Shown one piece after another: positions 50,936 through 61,183 of a stretch of DNA of 64,000 bases. Numbering within the stretch: the first letter of the stretch is position 1; every line of letters starts with the position of its first letter. Origin of the DNA: Solwaraspora sp. WMMD406 (GTDB lineage: Bacteria; Actinomycetota; Actinomycetes; Mycobacteriales; Micromonosporaceae); the NCBI RefSeq assembly GCF_029626025.1, contig NZ_JARUBF010000001.1, forward strand, positions 124,001-188,000, given 5' to 3'. The notes beneath the pieces were generated by a model, which saw nothing but the letters and a program-made list of their open reading frames with translations, did no database searches and was not told where the DNA came from. A program made the translations under genes and the position numbers.

Positions 50936-51019
50936 GTGTCTGACGTGGTGTTCGTGGTGTTGACGCTGGCGCTGTTCGCAGTGCTCGCGCTCGTGGTGAG
51001 GGGTGTGGAGAAGCTGTGA
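50936..51019 (+). CDS. 27-residue single-helix membrane protein leading the kdp operon
   Basis: Reads [21 protein letters not shown] followed by RGVEKL: one hydrophobic helix with a basic end. The GTG has a perfect GAGGAG seven bases upstream, and its TGA overlaps the kdpF start (GTGA). Similar tiny ORFs precede kdpF in other actinomycetes. The function is unknown; a stabilising role like KdpF is plausible. Confidence 0.65.
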   Translation: MSDVVFVVLTLALFAVLALVVRGVEKL

Positions 51020-51105
51020 ACGTGGTCAACGCCGTCGGTCTGGTGCTGGCGACCGGGCTGGCCGTGTTTCTGGTGGTCGCCCTGCTGTTCCCGGAGCGTT
51101 TCTGA
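51016..51105 (+). CDS. kdpF: KdpF, small subunit of the K+-transporting ATPase
   Basis: 29 residues forming one membrane helix ([23 protein letters not shown]). The LLFPERF end is characteristic of KdpF. It starts with GTG overlapping the preceding stop and ends overlapping kdpA (TGATG). It stabilises the KdpABC complex. Confidence 0.88.
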   Translation: MNVVNAVGLVLATGLAVFLVVALLFPERF

Positions 51106-52760
51106 TGACCGTGACAACAGCGGGTGCGCTGTTCATCCTCTCGCTGGCGGTGGCGCTGGTCGCCGTGCACCGGCCGTTCGGCGACTACCTGTACCGGGTG
51201 GTCTCCGGCACCCGGCACTCCCGTGTCGAGCGGGGCGTCTATCGTCTGGTCGGCGTCGATCCGGTGGCCGAACAGTCCTGGGCCGTGTACGGCCGCAGTC
51301 TGCTGGCGTTCTCGGCCGTCTCGATCCTGTTCCTGTACGGGTTCATGCGGCTGCAGAACCACCTGTGGCTGTCGCTCGGCTTCGACCCGGTGATGACCCA
51401 CGGCGCGTGGAACACGGCGGTGTCGTTCGTGACCAACACGAACTGGCAGTGGTACTCGGGTGAGTCGACCATGGGTCACCTGGTGCAGATGGCCGGCCTG
51501 GCGGTGCAGAACTTCGCCTCGGCCGCCGTCGGCATCGCGGTCGCGGTCGCGCTGGTCCGCGGGTTCGCCCGCAGCCGTACGGGCGGGTTGGGCAATTTCT
51601 GGGTGGACCTGACCCGGATCTTGCTGCGGGTCCTGCTGCCGATCTCGGTCCTCGCCGCGATCGTGCTGATGATCGGCGGCGCGGTGCAGAACCTGTCCGC
51701 CGGCACCGAGGTCACCACGCTGACCGGTGGCGGCCAGACCATCACCGGCGGGCCGGTGGCCAGTCAGGAGGCGATCAAGGACCTCGGCACCAACGGTGGT
51801 GGCTTCTACAACGTCAACAGCGCCCACCCGTTCGAGAACCCGACCGCCTGGACGAACTGGTTCGAGATATTCCTGCTGCTGGTGATCCCGTTCACCCTGT
51901 CCCGGGTCTTCGGTCGGATGGTCGGGCAGAACCGGCAGGGCTACGCGATCGCGGCGGTGATGGCGATCCTGGCGATCTCGAGCATCGCCCTGACCAACGT
52001 GTTCGAGCTAGCCGGCGACGGCACGGTGCCGCAATCGGTGGGCGCCGCGTTGGAGGGCAAGGAGGTCCGGTTCGACGTGTCGAACTCGGCCATGTTCGCG
52101 TCATCGACGACGCTGACCTCGACCGGCTCGGTGGACTCGTTCCACGACTCGTACACGGCGCTCGGTGGCGGGATGTTGCTGGTCAACATGATGCTCGGTG
52201 AGGTGGCGCCTGGTGGGGTCGGTGCCGGTCTCTACGGCATGCTGATCCTGGCCGTGATCACCGTGTTCGTCGCCGGCCTGATGGTCGGCCGCACCCCGGA
52301 GTACGTGGGCAAGAAGATCGGTTCGCGGGAGATCAAGCTCGCGTCGCTGTACTTCCTGGTGACCCCGGCTCTGGTGCTGATCGGCACGGCGGCGGCGTTC
52401 GCCACTGGCAACGACTCCACCGCGCTGAACACCGGCCCGCACGCCCTGTCCGAGGTTCTGTACGCGTTCACCTCGGCGAGCAACAACAACGGGTCGGCGT
52501 TCGCCGGCCTGACCGTGAGCACGCCGTGGTGGAACACCGCGCTGGGCCTGTGCATGCTGCTCGGCCGGTTCCTGCCGATCATCCTCGTGCTCGCCCTGGC
52601 CGGCTCGCTCGCTCGACAACAACCGACGCCCGTCTCCGCAGGCACCCTGCCGACCGACCGGCCGCTGTTCGTCGGGATGGTCGTGGGCGTGACGGTGATC
52701 CTGGTCGCGCTGACCTTCCTGCCGGCTCTCGCGCTCGGCCCGCTGGCGGAAGGGCTGTGA
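51105..52760 (+). CDS. kdpA: Potassium-translocating subunit KdpA
   Basis: 551 residues, about ten membrane helices, with filter-type segments such as [18 protein letters not shown] and [21 protein letters not shown] and the later [14 protein letters not shown]. It is the K+ channel-like subunit of the high-affinity ATPase. The start overlaps kdpF and the end overlaps kdpB (GTGA). Confidence 0.97.
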   Translation: MTVTTAGALFILSLAVALVAVHRPFGDYLYRVVSGTRHSRVERGVYRLVGVDPVAEQSWAVYGRSLLAFSAVSILFLYGFMRLQNHLWLSLGFDPVMTHGAWNTAVSFVTNTNWQWYSGESTMGHLVQMAGLAVQNFASAAVGIAVAVALVRGFARSRTGGLGNFWVDLTRILLRVLLPISVLAAIVLMIGGAVQNLSAGTEVTTLTGGGQTITGGPVASQEAIKDLGTNGGGFYNVNSAHPFENPTAWTNWFEIFLLLVIPFTLSRVFGRMVGQNRQGYAIAAVMAILAISSIALTNVFELAGDGTVPQSVGAALEGKEVRFDVSNSAMFASSTTLTSTGSVDSFHDSYTALGGGMLLVNMMLGEVAPGGVGAGLYGMLILAVITVFVAGLMVGRTPEYVGKKIGSREIKLASLYFLVTPALVLIGTAAAFATGNDSTALNTGPHALSEVLYAFTSASNNNGSAFAGLTVSTPWWNTALGLCMLLGRFLPIILVLALAGSLARQQPTPVSAGTLPTDRPLFVGMVVGVTVILVALTFLPALALGPLAEGL

Positions 52761-54901
52761 CCGTCATGAGGGAGAAGGACATGCTCGATCCGCGACAGCT
52801 GATCCGGTCCCTGCCGGACGCGCTGCGCAAGCTCGACCCCCGTACGTTGTGGCGCAACCCGGTGATGCTGATCGTCGAGATCGGCGCGGCCTTCACCACC
52901 GTTCTCGCCGTCGCGGCCCCGTCGGTGTTCGCGTGGGCCATCACCGTCTGGCTCTGGCTTACCGTGCTCTTCGCCAACCTCGCCGAGGCCGTCGCCGAGG
53001 GCCGGGGCAAGGCGCAGGCCGCAGCCCTGCGCAAGGCAAAGACGGACACCGTCGCCACCCGGCTGCTCGGCTGGACGCCCGGCGCGCGGGCCGACGCCTA
53101 CCAGGAGGAGGCCGTCCCGGCACCCGGACTGAGGCAGGGCGACATCGTTCTGGTGGAGGCCGGCGGCGTCATCCCCGGTGACGGGGACGTGGTCGAGGGC
53201 ATCGCCAGCGTCGACGAGTCGGCCATCACCGGCGAGTCCGCGCCGGTGATCCGGGAGTCCGGCGGTGACCGCAGCGCGGTCACCGGCGGCACGAAGGTGC
53301 TCTCCGACCGGATCGTCGTGAAGATCACCCAGAAGCCGGGGGAAAGCTTCATCGACCGGATGATCGGTCTGGTCGAAGGCGCGAACCGGCAGAAGACACC
53401 GAACGAGATCGCGCTCAACATTCTGCTCGCCGCGCTCACGATCATCTTCCTGCTGGCCGTGGTCACCCTCCAGCCGCTGGCGATCTTCTCCAAGGCGTAC
53501 CAGGCAGCCGCGCCGGACACCGGCGCGATCACCGACAGCGGAGTCACCGGTGTGGTGCTCGTGTCGCTGCTGGTCTGCCTGATCCCCACCACCATCGGTG
53601 CGCTGTTGTCGGCGATCGGCATCGCCGGGATGGACCGTCTGGTGCAGCGCAACGTGCTCGCCATGAGCGGGCGGGCGGTGGAGGCCGCCGGCGACGTCAA
53701 CACGCTGTTGTTGGACAAGACCGGAACGATCACGCTGGGCAACCGGCAGGCTGCCGAATTTCTCCCGGTCGAGGACGTCACCGCAGACCGGGTGGCCGAC
53801 GCCGCCCAGTTGTCCAGCCTCGCCGACGAGACCCCCGAGGGCCGGTCGGTCGTGGTGCTCGCCAAGAACGGATTCGGCCTGCGGGAGCGCGAGCCGGGCC
53901 TGATGCCGCACGCCGTCTTCGTGCCGTTCACCGCGCAGACCCGGATGAGCGGCGTCGACCTGACCCCGGACGCGGCTGTCGACGGCGGCACGGCCGGGCA
54001 GGTGCGACGGATCCGCAAGGGCGCCGCCGCCGCCGTGATGAAGTGGGTACGCGAGAACGGCGGCCACCCGACCGAGCAGGTCGGCCAGATCGTCGACGAG
54101 ATCAGCGGCATCGGCGGCACCCCGCTCGTCGTCGCCGAGCACCTCGATGGTCGACCGGCCCGCGCCCTCGGTGTCATTCATCTCAAGGACGTGGTCAAGG
54201 CCGGCATGCGGGAACGCTTCGACGAGATGCGCCGGATGGGCATCCGCACCGTGATGATCACCGGTGACAATCCGCGTACCGCCCGGGCGATCGCGGACGA
54301 GGCGGGGGTGGACGACTTCCTCGCCGAGGCCACCCCGGAGGACAAGCTCGCGCTGATCCGCAAGGAGCAGGAAGGCGGCCGGCTGGTCGCGATGACCGGC
54401 GACGGCACCAACGACGCTCCCGCGTTGGCGCAGGCCGACGTCGGTGTCGCCATGAACACCGGTACGTCGGCCGCGAAGGAGGCCGGCAACATGGTCGACC
54501 TCGACTCCGACCCGACGAAGCTGATCGAGATCGTGCAGATCGGCAAGCAGTTGCTGATCACGCGCGGCGCGTTGACGACCTTTTCGATCGCCAACGACAT
54601 CGCGAAGTATTTCGCGATCATCCCGGCCATGTTCGCCGGCATCTACCCGAGCCTGGACGCGCTGAACGTCATGCGGCTGTCCAGCCCGGAGTCGGCGATC
54701 CTGGCCGCGGTGATCTTCAACGCGGTCGTCATCGTCGCGCTGATCCCGTTGGCGCTACGCGGCGTGCGCTACCGGCCGGCCGCCGCGTCACGGCTGCTGC
54801 GCCGCAATCTGCTGATCTACGGCCTCGGCGGCGTCGTCGTGCCGTTCATCGGCATCAAGCTCATCGACCTGCTCATCCAGCTCATTCCAGGGATCTCGTG
54901 A
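52757..54901 (+). CDS. kdpB: P-type ATPase catalytic subunit KdpB
   Basis: About 714 residues. The phosphorylated Asp320 lies in [14 protein letters not shown] (SAITGES), the [20 protein letters not shown] hinge and eight or so membrane helices are present. It drives K+ uptake through KdpA. The GTG at 52757 overlaps kdpA; an ATG nine bases later is an alternative. Confidence 0.97.
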   Translation: MTVMREKDMLDPRQLIRSLPDALRKLDPRTLWRNPVMLIVEIGAAFTTVLAVAAPSVFAWAITVWLWLTVLFANLAEAVAEGRGKAQAAALRKAKTDTVATRLLGWTPGARADAYQEEAVPAPGLRQGDIVLVEAGGVIPGDGDVVEGIASVDESAITGESAPVIRESGGDRSAVTGGTKVLSDRIVVKITQKPGESFIDRMIGLVEGANRQKTPNEIALNILLAALTIIFLLAVVTLQPLAIFSKAYQAAAPDTGAITDSGVTGVVLVSLLVCLIPTTIGALLSAIGIAGMDRLVQRNVLAMSGRAVEAAGDVNTLLLDKTGTITLGNRQAAEFLPVEDVTADRVADAAQLSSLADETPEGRSVVVLAKNGFGLREREPGLMPHAVFVPFTAQTRMSGVDLTPDAAVDGGTAGQVRRIRKGAAAAVMKWVRENGGHPTEQVGQIVDEISGIGGTPLVVAEHLDGRPARALGVIHLKDVVKAGMRERFDEMRRMGIRTVMITGDNPRTARAIADEAGVDDFLAEATPEDKLALIRKEQEGGRLVAMTGDGTNDAPALAQADVGVAMNTGTSAAKEAGNMVDLDSDPTKLIEIVQIGKQLLITRGALTTFSIANDIAKYFAIIPAMFAGIYPSLDALNVMRLSSPESAILAAVIFNAVVIVALIPLALRGVRYRPAAASRLLRRNLLIYGLGGVVVPFIGIKLIDLLIQLIPGIS

Positions 54902-55782
54902 TGCGCCTACCTACCTGGCTCGCCCTGCACCTGGCCGCGCTGCGCGCCCTGCTCGTCTTCACCGTGCTGCTCGGTCTGGCCTACCCGCTAGCCATGGTCG
55001 TCGTCGGCCGGTTTCCCGGCCTGGCGAGCCGGACCGACGGTTCGATCATCGAGGTCGACGAACGGCCCGTGGGCAGCGCCCTGATCGGGCAGACGTTCAC
55101 CGACGCGGACGGCGACCCCGTCCCACGCTACTTCCAGTCCCGCCCCTCCTCGGCCGGCGACGGATACGACCTCACCTCCACCAGTGCCAGCAACCTGGGC
55201 CCGGAGGACATCGTCGACACCATCGCCGTCGACTCCGACGACACGACCCTGAGCCTGCTCACCCAGGTCTGCGCCCGCAGCGCAGCGGTCGGCGAGCTCG
55301 AGGGCGTCGACGGACGACGCCCGTACTGCACACTGGACGGAGTCGGGGCCGTACTGGCGGTGTTCCGCCGTGACGGCCTGTCCGGGCCGGTCGTTCGGGT
55401 AGTCAGCGTCAACCAGACCGCACCCGCCACCGCGTTCATCGCACGTTACGACGGCGTACCGGTGGAGCTGGCCGACCCGGGTGTGGACTACCGGGCGGCC
55501 GGGGCGACCATCGTGCCCATCCGGGGCGACGCTCCGGCCGAGCCGGCGGTGCCGGCCGACGCGGTCACCGCCAGCGCGAGCGGTCTCGACCCGCACATCA
55601 GCCCGGCGTACGCCGAGATCCAGGTCGACCGGGTGGCGCGCGAGCGGGGCGCGGACCCGAGCGAGGTCCGGCGCCTGGTCGAGGAGCACACCACCGGCCG
55701 GTCGCTCGGCTTCATGGGCTCGCCGGGGGTGAACGTGTTGCAGCTCAACCTCGCGTTGGACGAACAGCTTCCGGCACGCTGA
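54898..55782 (+). CDS. kdpC: KdpC subunit of the K+-transporting ATPase
   Basis: 294 residues with one N-terminal membrane helix ([18 protein letters not shown]) and the family segments [23 protein letters not shown] and the end [18 protein letters not shown]. It is longer than the usual 190-220 residues because of an insertion (about 100-205). The start overlaps kdpB. Confidence 0.95.
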   Translation: MMRLPTWLALHLAALRALLVFTVLLGLAYPLAMVVVGRFPGLASRTDGSIIEVDERPVGSALIGQTFTDADGDPVPRYFQSRPSSAGDGYDLTSTSASNLGPEDIVDTIAVDSDDTTLSLLTQVCARSAAVGELEGVDGRRPYCTLDGVGAVLAVFRRDGLSGPVVRVVSVNQTAPATAFIARYDGVPVELADPGVDYRAAGATIVPIRGDAPAEPAVPADAVTASASGLDPHISPAYAEIQVDRVARERGADPSEVRRLVEEHTTGRSLGFMGSPGVNVLQLNLALDEQLPAR

Positions 55783-55822
55783 CCACGACGGCACGCTGAA
55801 ACGACGGCGCACCGACCACGAC

Positions 55823-55863
55823 GGCGCCGGGCCGGGACGCTGGCACCGTCCCGGCCCGGCGCC
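55823..55863 (+). terminator. Perfect 17-bp hairpin between kdpC and kdpD
   Basis: GGCGCCGGGCCGGGACG pairs with its exact complement around a 7-base loop, 31 bp before the kdpD start. It could partly terminate the kdpFABC message and keep sensor levels lower than pump levels. Confidence 0.8.
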
Positions 55864-55893
55864 CGCCGGCAACGCTAGGAAAGGACACTCGCC

Positions 55894-58449
55894 GTGCCAC
55901 GGGGAGAACTGCGCATCTACCTCGGTGCCGCACCCGGCGTCGGCAAGACCTATGCCATGCTCGAGGAGGCCCACCGCCGCGCCGAACGCGGCACCGACGT
56001 GGTCATCGGGTTCGTCGAGACGCACGGCCGAAAGCACACCGCCGCCATGATCGGCGACCTGGAGACGGTCCCCCGCCGCACGATCACCTACCGGAACACC
56101 CAGTTCACCGAGATGGACCTCGACGCGGTCCTGGCCCGCCGTCCCGAGGTCGCCGTCGTCGACGAACTCGCCCACACCAACGTGCCCGGCTGCCGCCACG
56201 AAAAACGCTGGCAGGACATCCAGGAACTGTGCGACGCCGGGATCACCGTACTGACCACCGTCAACGTCCAGCACCTGGAGTCGATCAACGACGTCGTCGC
56301 CCAGATCACCGGCACCACCCAGCGGGAAACCGTCCCGGACGCCGTCGTCCGCGCCGCCGAGCAGGTCGAACTGGTCGACATGACCCCGGAGGCGCTCCGC
56401 CGACGAATGGCACACGGCAACATCTACCGCCCCGACAAGATCGACGCCGCACTCGGCAACTACTTCCGCGTCGGCAACCTCACCGCCCTGCGCGAACTGG
56501 CCCTACTCTGGCTGGCCGACAAGGTCGACGAGCAACTCGACGCCTACCGAGCCCAGCAGGGCATCTCCGCGACCTGGGAGGCCCGCGAACGGGTCGTCGT
56601 CGCGCTCACCGGAGGGCCGGAAGGGGAGGCGCTGATCCGGCGCGCCGCCCGGATCGCCGCCCGCAGCAAAGGCGCCGACCTGCTCGCCGTACACATCGCT
56701 CGTAGCGACGGCCTCGCCGGCGCCGACCCGGCCCGACTCGCCCGGCACCGGGTCCTGGTGGAGAGCCTCGGCGGCACCTACCACCAGGTCCTCGGTGCCG
56801 ACATCCCCGCCGCGCTGCTCGACTTCGCCCGGGGCGTCAACGCCACCCAACTCGTCCTCGGTGCCAGCCGACGCGGCCGCGTCGCACAGCTGTTCTCCCG
56901 TGGAGTCGGCGTCACCACCACCGCGCTGTCCGGGCCCATCGACGTGCACCTGGTCACCCACCCCGAGGCTGGTCGCGGCCGGACCGGACCGACGGTCCCG
57001 GCCGCGCTGTCCCGACGTCGCCAGCTGTACGGCTTCGTCCTCACCGTCGCGGGCCTGCCCGCCCTGACCGCGCTACTCAAGGCGCTCCCCGATCTCAGCC
57101 TCACCAACGACATCCTGATATTCCTCGCCTGCGTCGTCGGCGTGGCACTGGTCGGTGGGCTCTGGCCGGCGCTGCTCGCCGCGCTCGGCGGGTCTCTGCT
57201 GCTGAACTGGTTCTTCACCCCGCCCTTCTACACACTGACCATCGCCGAGCGTGACAACTGGCTCGCCCTCGGTGTCTTCGTCGGCGTCGCCGTCGCGGTC
57301 AGCTGGATCGTCGACGTGGCCGCCCGACGTACCCGCGAAGCAGCCCGCGCCTCCGCCGACGCGCAGACTCTGGCCACCGTCGCCGGCAACGTACTCCGTG
57401 GCCAGCGGCCCTTGCCCGCACTGTTGGAACGGCTCCGGGAGACCTTCGCGCTCCGCGCGGTCAGCGTGCTCGAGTTGGTCGAATCCGCTGGCGGGCGACC
57501 GGATCGGGCCCGTGAGGAGGGCGCCTGGCGGATCGTCGCGAGCGTCGGTGAGGCACCGGCGACGAACCCCGACGCGGGCGAGACCGCCGTACCGGTCGAC
57601 GAACGGCTCACCGTCGTGCTCCGCGGCCGTCGGCTGGAGGCCGCGGATCGGCGCATCGTCGAGGCGTTCGCCGCCCAGGCCGCCGTCGCGCTCCGGCAGG
57701 AGCGCCTCGCCGCCCAGGCTGCCGCCGCCCGGCCGTTGGCCGAAGCCGACCGGATGCGCACCGCGCTGCTGGCCGCCGTCAGCCACGACCTGCGCACCCC
57801 CCTCGCCTCGGCCAAGGCCGCCGTGTCCAGCCTGCGCAGCCGCGACGTCGATTTCGACGCCGACGACCGCGACGAGCTGCTGGCCACCGCCGACGAGTCG
57901 CTCGACCGACTCAGCCGCCTCGTGGCGAACCTGTTGGACATGAGTCGGCTGCAGGCCGGGGCACTCGGCATCACCGCCGCCACGATCGGCCTGGAAGACG
58001 TCGTACCCCGGGCTCTGGACGAGCTCGGCCCACCCGCCACCGACGTCGCCACCGACATTCCCGCCGATCTGCCCGCCGCCACCGCCGACCCGGGCCTGCT
58101 CGAACGGGTTCTGGTCAACCTCGTCGCCAACGCCCTGCGCCACAGCCCACCCGGGCGACCACCCACCATCACCGCCAGCGCCCACGCCGGCCAGGTCGAA
58201 CTCCGCGTCATCGACACCGGCCCCGGCATACCCGAAGACCAGTGGGACCACGTCTTCCTGCCGTTTCAGCGACTCGGCGACCGCGACAACACCACCGGCG
58301 TCGGACTCGGGCTCGCCCTGTCCCGTGGCCTTGCCGAAGCGATGGGCGGCAGCATCACTCCGGAGACCACGCCCGGCGGTGGACTCACCATGGTGCTGCG
58401 GCTGCCCGCCGCCACAGCCGCCGAACCCACGGAGGGCCCACCGCCATGA
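55894..58449 (+). CDS. kdpD: Osmosensitive K+ channel histidine kinase KdpD
   Basis: 851 residues. N-terminal KdpD domain with Walker-A-like GAAPGVGKTYAML; a universal-stress-like domain; four membrane helices around 370-470; a GAF region; then HisKA with phospho-acceptor His631 (SHDLRTPLA) and an ATPase domain (GTGVGLGL-type GVGLGLALSRG). It senses K+ limitation and phosphorylates KdpE. The GTG is preceded by AGGAAAGGA. Its end overlaps kdpE. Confidence 0.96.
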   Translation: MPRGELRIYLGAAPGVGKTYAMLEEAHRRAERGTDVVIGFVETHGRKHTAAMIGDLETVPRRTITYRNTQFTEMDLDAVLARRPEVAVVDELAHTNVPGCRHEKRWQDIQELCDAGITVLTTVNVQHLESINDVVAQITGTTQRETVPDAVVRAAEQVELVDMTPEALRRRMAHGNIYRPDKIDAALGNYFRVGNLTALRELALLWLADKVDEQLDAYRAQQGISATWEARERVVVALTGGPEGEALIRRAARIAARSKGADLLAVHIARSDGLAGADPARLARHRVLVESLGGTYHQVLGADIPAALLDFARGVNATQLVLGASRRGRVAQLFSRGVGVTTTALSGPIDVHLVTHPEAGRGRTGPTVPAALSRRRQLYGFVLTVAGLPALTALLKALPDLSLTNDILIFLACVVGVALVGGLWPALLAALGGSLLLNWFFTPPFYTLTIAERDNWLALGVFVGVAVAVSWIVDVAARRTREAARASADAQTLATVAGNVLRGQRPLPALLERLRETFALRAVSVLELVESAGGRPDRAREEGAWRIVASVGEAPATNPDAGETAVPVDERLTVVLRGRRLEAADRRIVEAFAAQAAVALRQERLAAQAAAARPLAEADRMRTALLAAVSHDLRTPLASAKAAVSSLRSRDVDFDADDRDELLATADESLDRLSRLVANLLDMSRLQAGALGITAATIGLEDVVPRALDELGPPATDVATDIPADLPAATADPGLLERVLVNLVANALRHSPPGRPPTITASAHAGQVELRVIDTGPGIPEDQWDHVFLPFQRLGDRDNTTGVGLGLALSRGLAEAMGGSITPETTPGGGLTMVLRLPAATAAEPTEGPPP

Positions 58450-59129
58450 ACCGGATCCTCGTCGTCGACGACGAACCACAGATTCTCCGCGCGCTGCGCA
58501 TCAACCTGCGTGCCCGTGGATACCACGTCGACGTCGCCGCCACCGGCACCGCCGCGCTCAAAGCCGCCGCCAGCCACCCACCCGACCTCGTCGTGCTCGA
58601 CCTCGGTCTGCCCGACCTCGACGGGGTCGACGTCATCCGAGGGCTCCGTGGCTGGACCACGGTCCCGATCATCGTGCTCTCCGGCCGCGCCGGCAGCGAC
58701 GACAAGGTCACCGCCCTCGACGCCGGCGCGGACGACTACGTCACCAAACCCTTCGGCGTCGACGAACTCCTCGCCCGCATCCGCGCCGTCACCCGCCGAC
58801 ACGCGTCGGGCACCGACCCGACCGGCCCCACCGCGCGACTCGGCCACCACACCGTCGACCTCGCCGCCCACACCGTCACCGCCGACGACGGCACCGAGGT
58901 CAAACTGACCCCCACCCAGTGGCGGGTCCTCGAGACACTGCTGCGCAACCCCGGGAAGCTGATCAGCCAGCGCCAACTCCTGCACGACGTCTGGGGCCCG
59001 GGTTACGAGACCGAGACCAGCTACCTACGCCAGTACCTGGCCCAGCTACGCCGCAAACTCGAACCCAACCCCGCCCGGCCACGCCATCTGCTCACCGAAC
59101 CCGGCATGGGCTACCGCTACCAGCCATGA
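58446..59129 (+). CDS. kdpE: Response regulator KdpE (OmpR type)
   Basis: 227 residues: a receiver domain with the acidic pair in ILVVDDEPQ, phospho-acceptor Asp52 and Lys in YVTKPF, and a winged-helix DNA-binding domain ending in EPGMGYRYQP. It should activate the kdpFABC promoter. The ATG overlaps the kdpD stop. Confidence 0.96.
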   Translation: MNRILVVDDEPQILRALRINLRARGYHVDVAATGTAALKAAASHPPDLVVLDLGLPDLDGVDVIRGLRGWTTVPIIVLSGRAGSDDKVTALDAGADDYVTKPFGVDELLARIRAVTRRHASGTDPTGPTARLGHHTVDLAAHTVTADDGTEVKLTPTQWRVLETLLRNPGKLISQRQLLHDVWGPGYETETSYLRQYLAQLRRKLEPNPARPRHLLTEPGMGYRYQP

Positions 59130-59144
59130 AACGGAGCAACCACT

Positions 59145-59297
59145 GTGGAGATACTCGGCCACCTGGCGCTGATCGTCCTCGCCGTCGGAGCGATCTTCCT
59201 CGCCGTCGCCGTCGGCGCGGGCCTTGTGAATCGGACGCCGATGCACCGTCCTCCCCCCGCCGACCCACCACACCGGCGGGACGACGACCGTCAGTGA
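59145..59297 (+). CDS. 50-residue membrane protein after kdpE
   Basis: Starts at a GTG with GGAG upstream, 15 bp past kdpE. One hydrophobic helix (LALIVLAVGAIFLAVAVGAG) is followed by a Pro/Arg/Asp-rich tail. The proximity suggests co-transcription with kdp. I do not recognise a family. Confidence 0.5.
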   Translation: MEILGHLALIVLAVGAIFLAVAVGAGLVNRTPMHRPPPADPPHRRDDDRQ

Positions 59298-59330
59298 AAC
59301 CCCGGCCCACCCCGGCTGCAGCGGCGGGAC

Positions 59331-59357
59331 GTGGTGCTCCATGGGTGCTCGATCGTC
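59331..59357. repeat. Left copy of a 27-bp direct repeat (other copy 60992-61018)
   Basis: The stretch built on CTCCATGGGTGCTCGA occurs here and 1661 bp downstream in the same orientation with two mismatches over 27 bp. The copies bracket the chimeric regulator gene. This copy runs into a tRNA-like 3' segment (59341-59400). Confidence 0.75.
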
Positions 59358-59406
59358 TACTACGGATGACAGGTTGGGCGTTCGAGTCCCTTCGGGCGAG
59401 CGAGAT

Positions 59407-59453
59407 CAACAGGAGTCCGAGCTGCGGGAACGCGGCTCGGGACTCTCTTGTTG
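59407..59453 (+). terminator. Strong hairpin terminator after kdpE and a tRNA-like segment
   Basis: CAACAGGAGTCCGAGC pairs with GCTCGGGACTCTCTTGTTG (minor bulges) around a GC-rich loop. It resembles the terminators found after actinomycete tRNA genes. Confidence 0.7.
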
Positions 59454-59457
59454 TGTG

Positions 59458-59892
59458 ACTGGTGTGGACGGTGGGTGTCACGTGGGTGCGACGTGGGTGC
59501 CACGCCCGTCGGCGGTTTCCCCTGGAGGTGTAGCCGCGATTCGTGCGACGACCCACATCCACCGATTACTCATCGTGATCAACAGACGTGCCTCGCCGGG
59601 GCGACCCGCACCGCAAGGTCTCCCAGCGCCACTCGCCCAGGCCTGTGCACATTTGGCGTACCTGGCTCTGCGCAGGAGACCCGTACGCCGACACCGCCGG
59701 CCGCGAGGTCGGGCAACACTCCTCGGGTCACGACTCCGGCTGCGAACGCTGCGGTCGGCCCGTACATGACGCCGCCCGTGGCGTACCTCATCCGTGATCA
59801 GATTCAGGGTGCTCAGCTCTTCGTCGTCGCCCCACGGCCCTGGATGCTCGGCAGTTCCTCGGTCTCACTTATGGTGGGGCAGAGCCAAGGAC
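59458..59892. other. Non-coding region, nothing firm recognised
   Basis: 435 bp. Short possible reading frames exist, including one on the plus strand at 59588-59797 with a CxxC pair, but none has a clear ribosome site, family motif or neighbour coupling. Confidence 0.4.
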
Positions 59893-60750
59893 TCAGCCTT
59901 CCAGGTAGGCGAGGACCGCCAGGATGCGGCGGTTGTCGTCCTCGGAGGGCTTGAGACCGAGCTTGGTGAAGATGCTGTTGCTGTGTTTGCTGACGGTCTT
60001 CTCGGTGACGAACATCCGGGCGGCTATCGCAGCGTTCGAGCGGCCCTGCGCCATCAGGGTGAGGACCTCATGCTCGCGTGGGCTCAGCTCCAGGAGCTTA
60101 GGGTCGGTGGAGCGGTGGGTGAGGAGCGCACTCACCACGTCGGGGTCCATAACGGTGCTGCCGGTAGCGACCTGCCGGACACTGGCGACGAATTGGCCGA
60201 CGTCCGTAACCCGGTCCTTCAACAGGTAGCCCACCGCGCCCGCGCGATCCGACATCAGCTCCCTGGCGTAGATCTGCTCGACATACTGCGAGAGCACCAT
60301 GATGGGCAGCCCTGGAATCTGGCGGCGGGCCTCGATCGCGGAACGCAGCCCCTCGTCGGTGAAGGTCGGCGGCAACCGAACGTCGACGATGGCGACGTCG
60401 GGGCGGTGCGTCGTCAGCGACCGGATCAGCGCGGGTCCGTTGTCAACGGCTTCCACGACCTCGAATGAATTGGCCCGCAGGATCCTGATCAGGCCGGGTG
60501 TGACGTGGAAGGCAAGTTGACGCCCGTTGTTGGTGATCATATGCAAGCCCGCTGCGGGGGCCGCGTTTGTCGAGGTCGAGGGAACCGCGGCTTCCGGACT
60601 GGCCGCGGGTGCGGCCTTCGGCGCCGCCGAGTCGTCACACGCGGCGAGTGCCGCTATCACGGCGACGGGAAGGACGAGGGCCAGGGTGGCCCGATGGAAC
60701 CGGGAGATCTTCTGCGTGGTCCTGGAAATGAGCTTCCACGGTTTCTGCAT
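59893..60750 (-). pseudogene. Chimera: lipoprotein N-terminus joined in frame to a truncated LuxR/NarL response regulator
   Basis: The 285-residue reading frame begins with a lipoprotein signal peptide (lipobox Cys38 in AALAAC) and an Ala/Pro-rich linker ending in ITNNGRQLAFHVTPG, a pattern of secreted COG4315-like lipoproteins. At about residue 87 it switches to LIRILRANSFEVVEAVDNG, which is the middle of a receiver domain, and continues to a complete LuxR helix-turn-helix (SPREHEVLTLMAQGRS, then FVTEKTVSKHSNSIF). The phospho-acceptor Asp123 remains, but the N-terminal strand with the acidic pair is lost. A regulator that is exported as a lipoprotein makes no sense, so it is probably a recombination product without function. 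Confidence 0.75.
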
Positions 60751-61183
60751 TTCGCTCGATCCTGCTACCACCCAGTCGGGATAGGAGTTACCCCTACCCT
60801 CGCCAGGGGCAAACCAGAACCCGTCAGGCAGGTGCCCGATCCGGGCCGGGCGCACCAACGCCTGCCAGTGGGCCGGTCAGCAGGTGGGTGCCGGTGGACC
60901 AGATTCCCGGCCGACCACCGCCAGCCGGCCGCGAACGTCCCGGTCCGTGCAGTTCGAGGTTCAGGTCGCGCTTTGAAGGGCTGGGCAGCGCGTGGTACTC
61001 CATGGGTGCTCGAACGTCGAGGAACCAGCACGGACCCGCCAGGACCCAGCCGGAGTTCCCTCCCGGCGATTTCGCCACACCGGCGCGACCACGACCAGCC
61101 GTGAGGCTTTGGATTCGTCCCTGACCAGACGCGGCCGCCGGACGAGACGTCACCGATCGGGCCGGTGGCGTCCGCACATCGAT
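60751..61183. other. Non-coding region with the second copy of the 27-bp repeat
   Basis: 433 bp between the chimeric gene and the ABC-2 permease. It contains the repeat copy at 60992-61018. No gene could be supported; open frames here are Arg/Pro-rich shadows. Confidence 0.45.
60992..61018. repeat. Right copy of the 27-bp direct repeat
   Basis: GTGGTACTCCATGGGTGCTC and following bases match 59331-59357 with two substitutions. Confidence 0.75.

Noticed and set aside
59341-59400. Functional tRNA gene
   Set aside because: U33 is absent in the candidate anticodon loop, the T stem is imperfect and there is no 5' acceptor arm; at most a 3' remnant.
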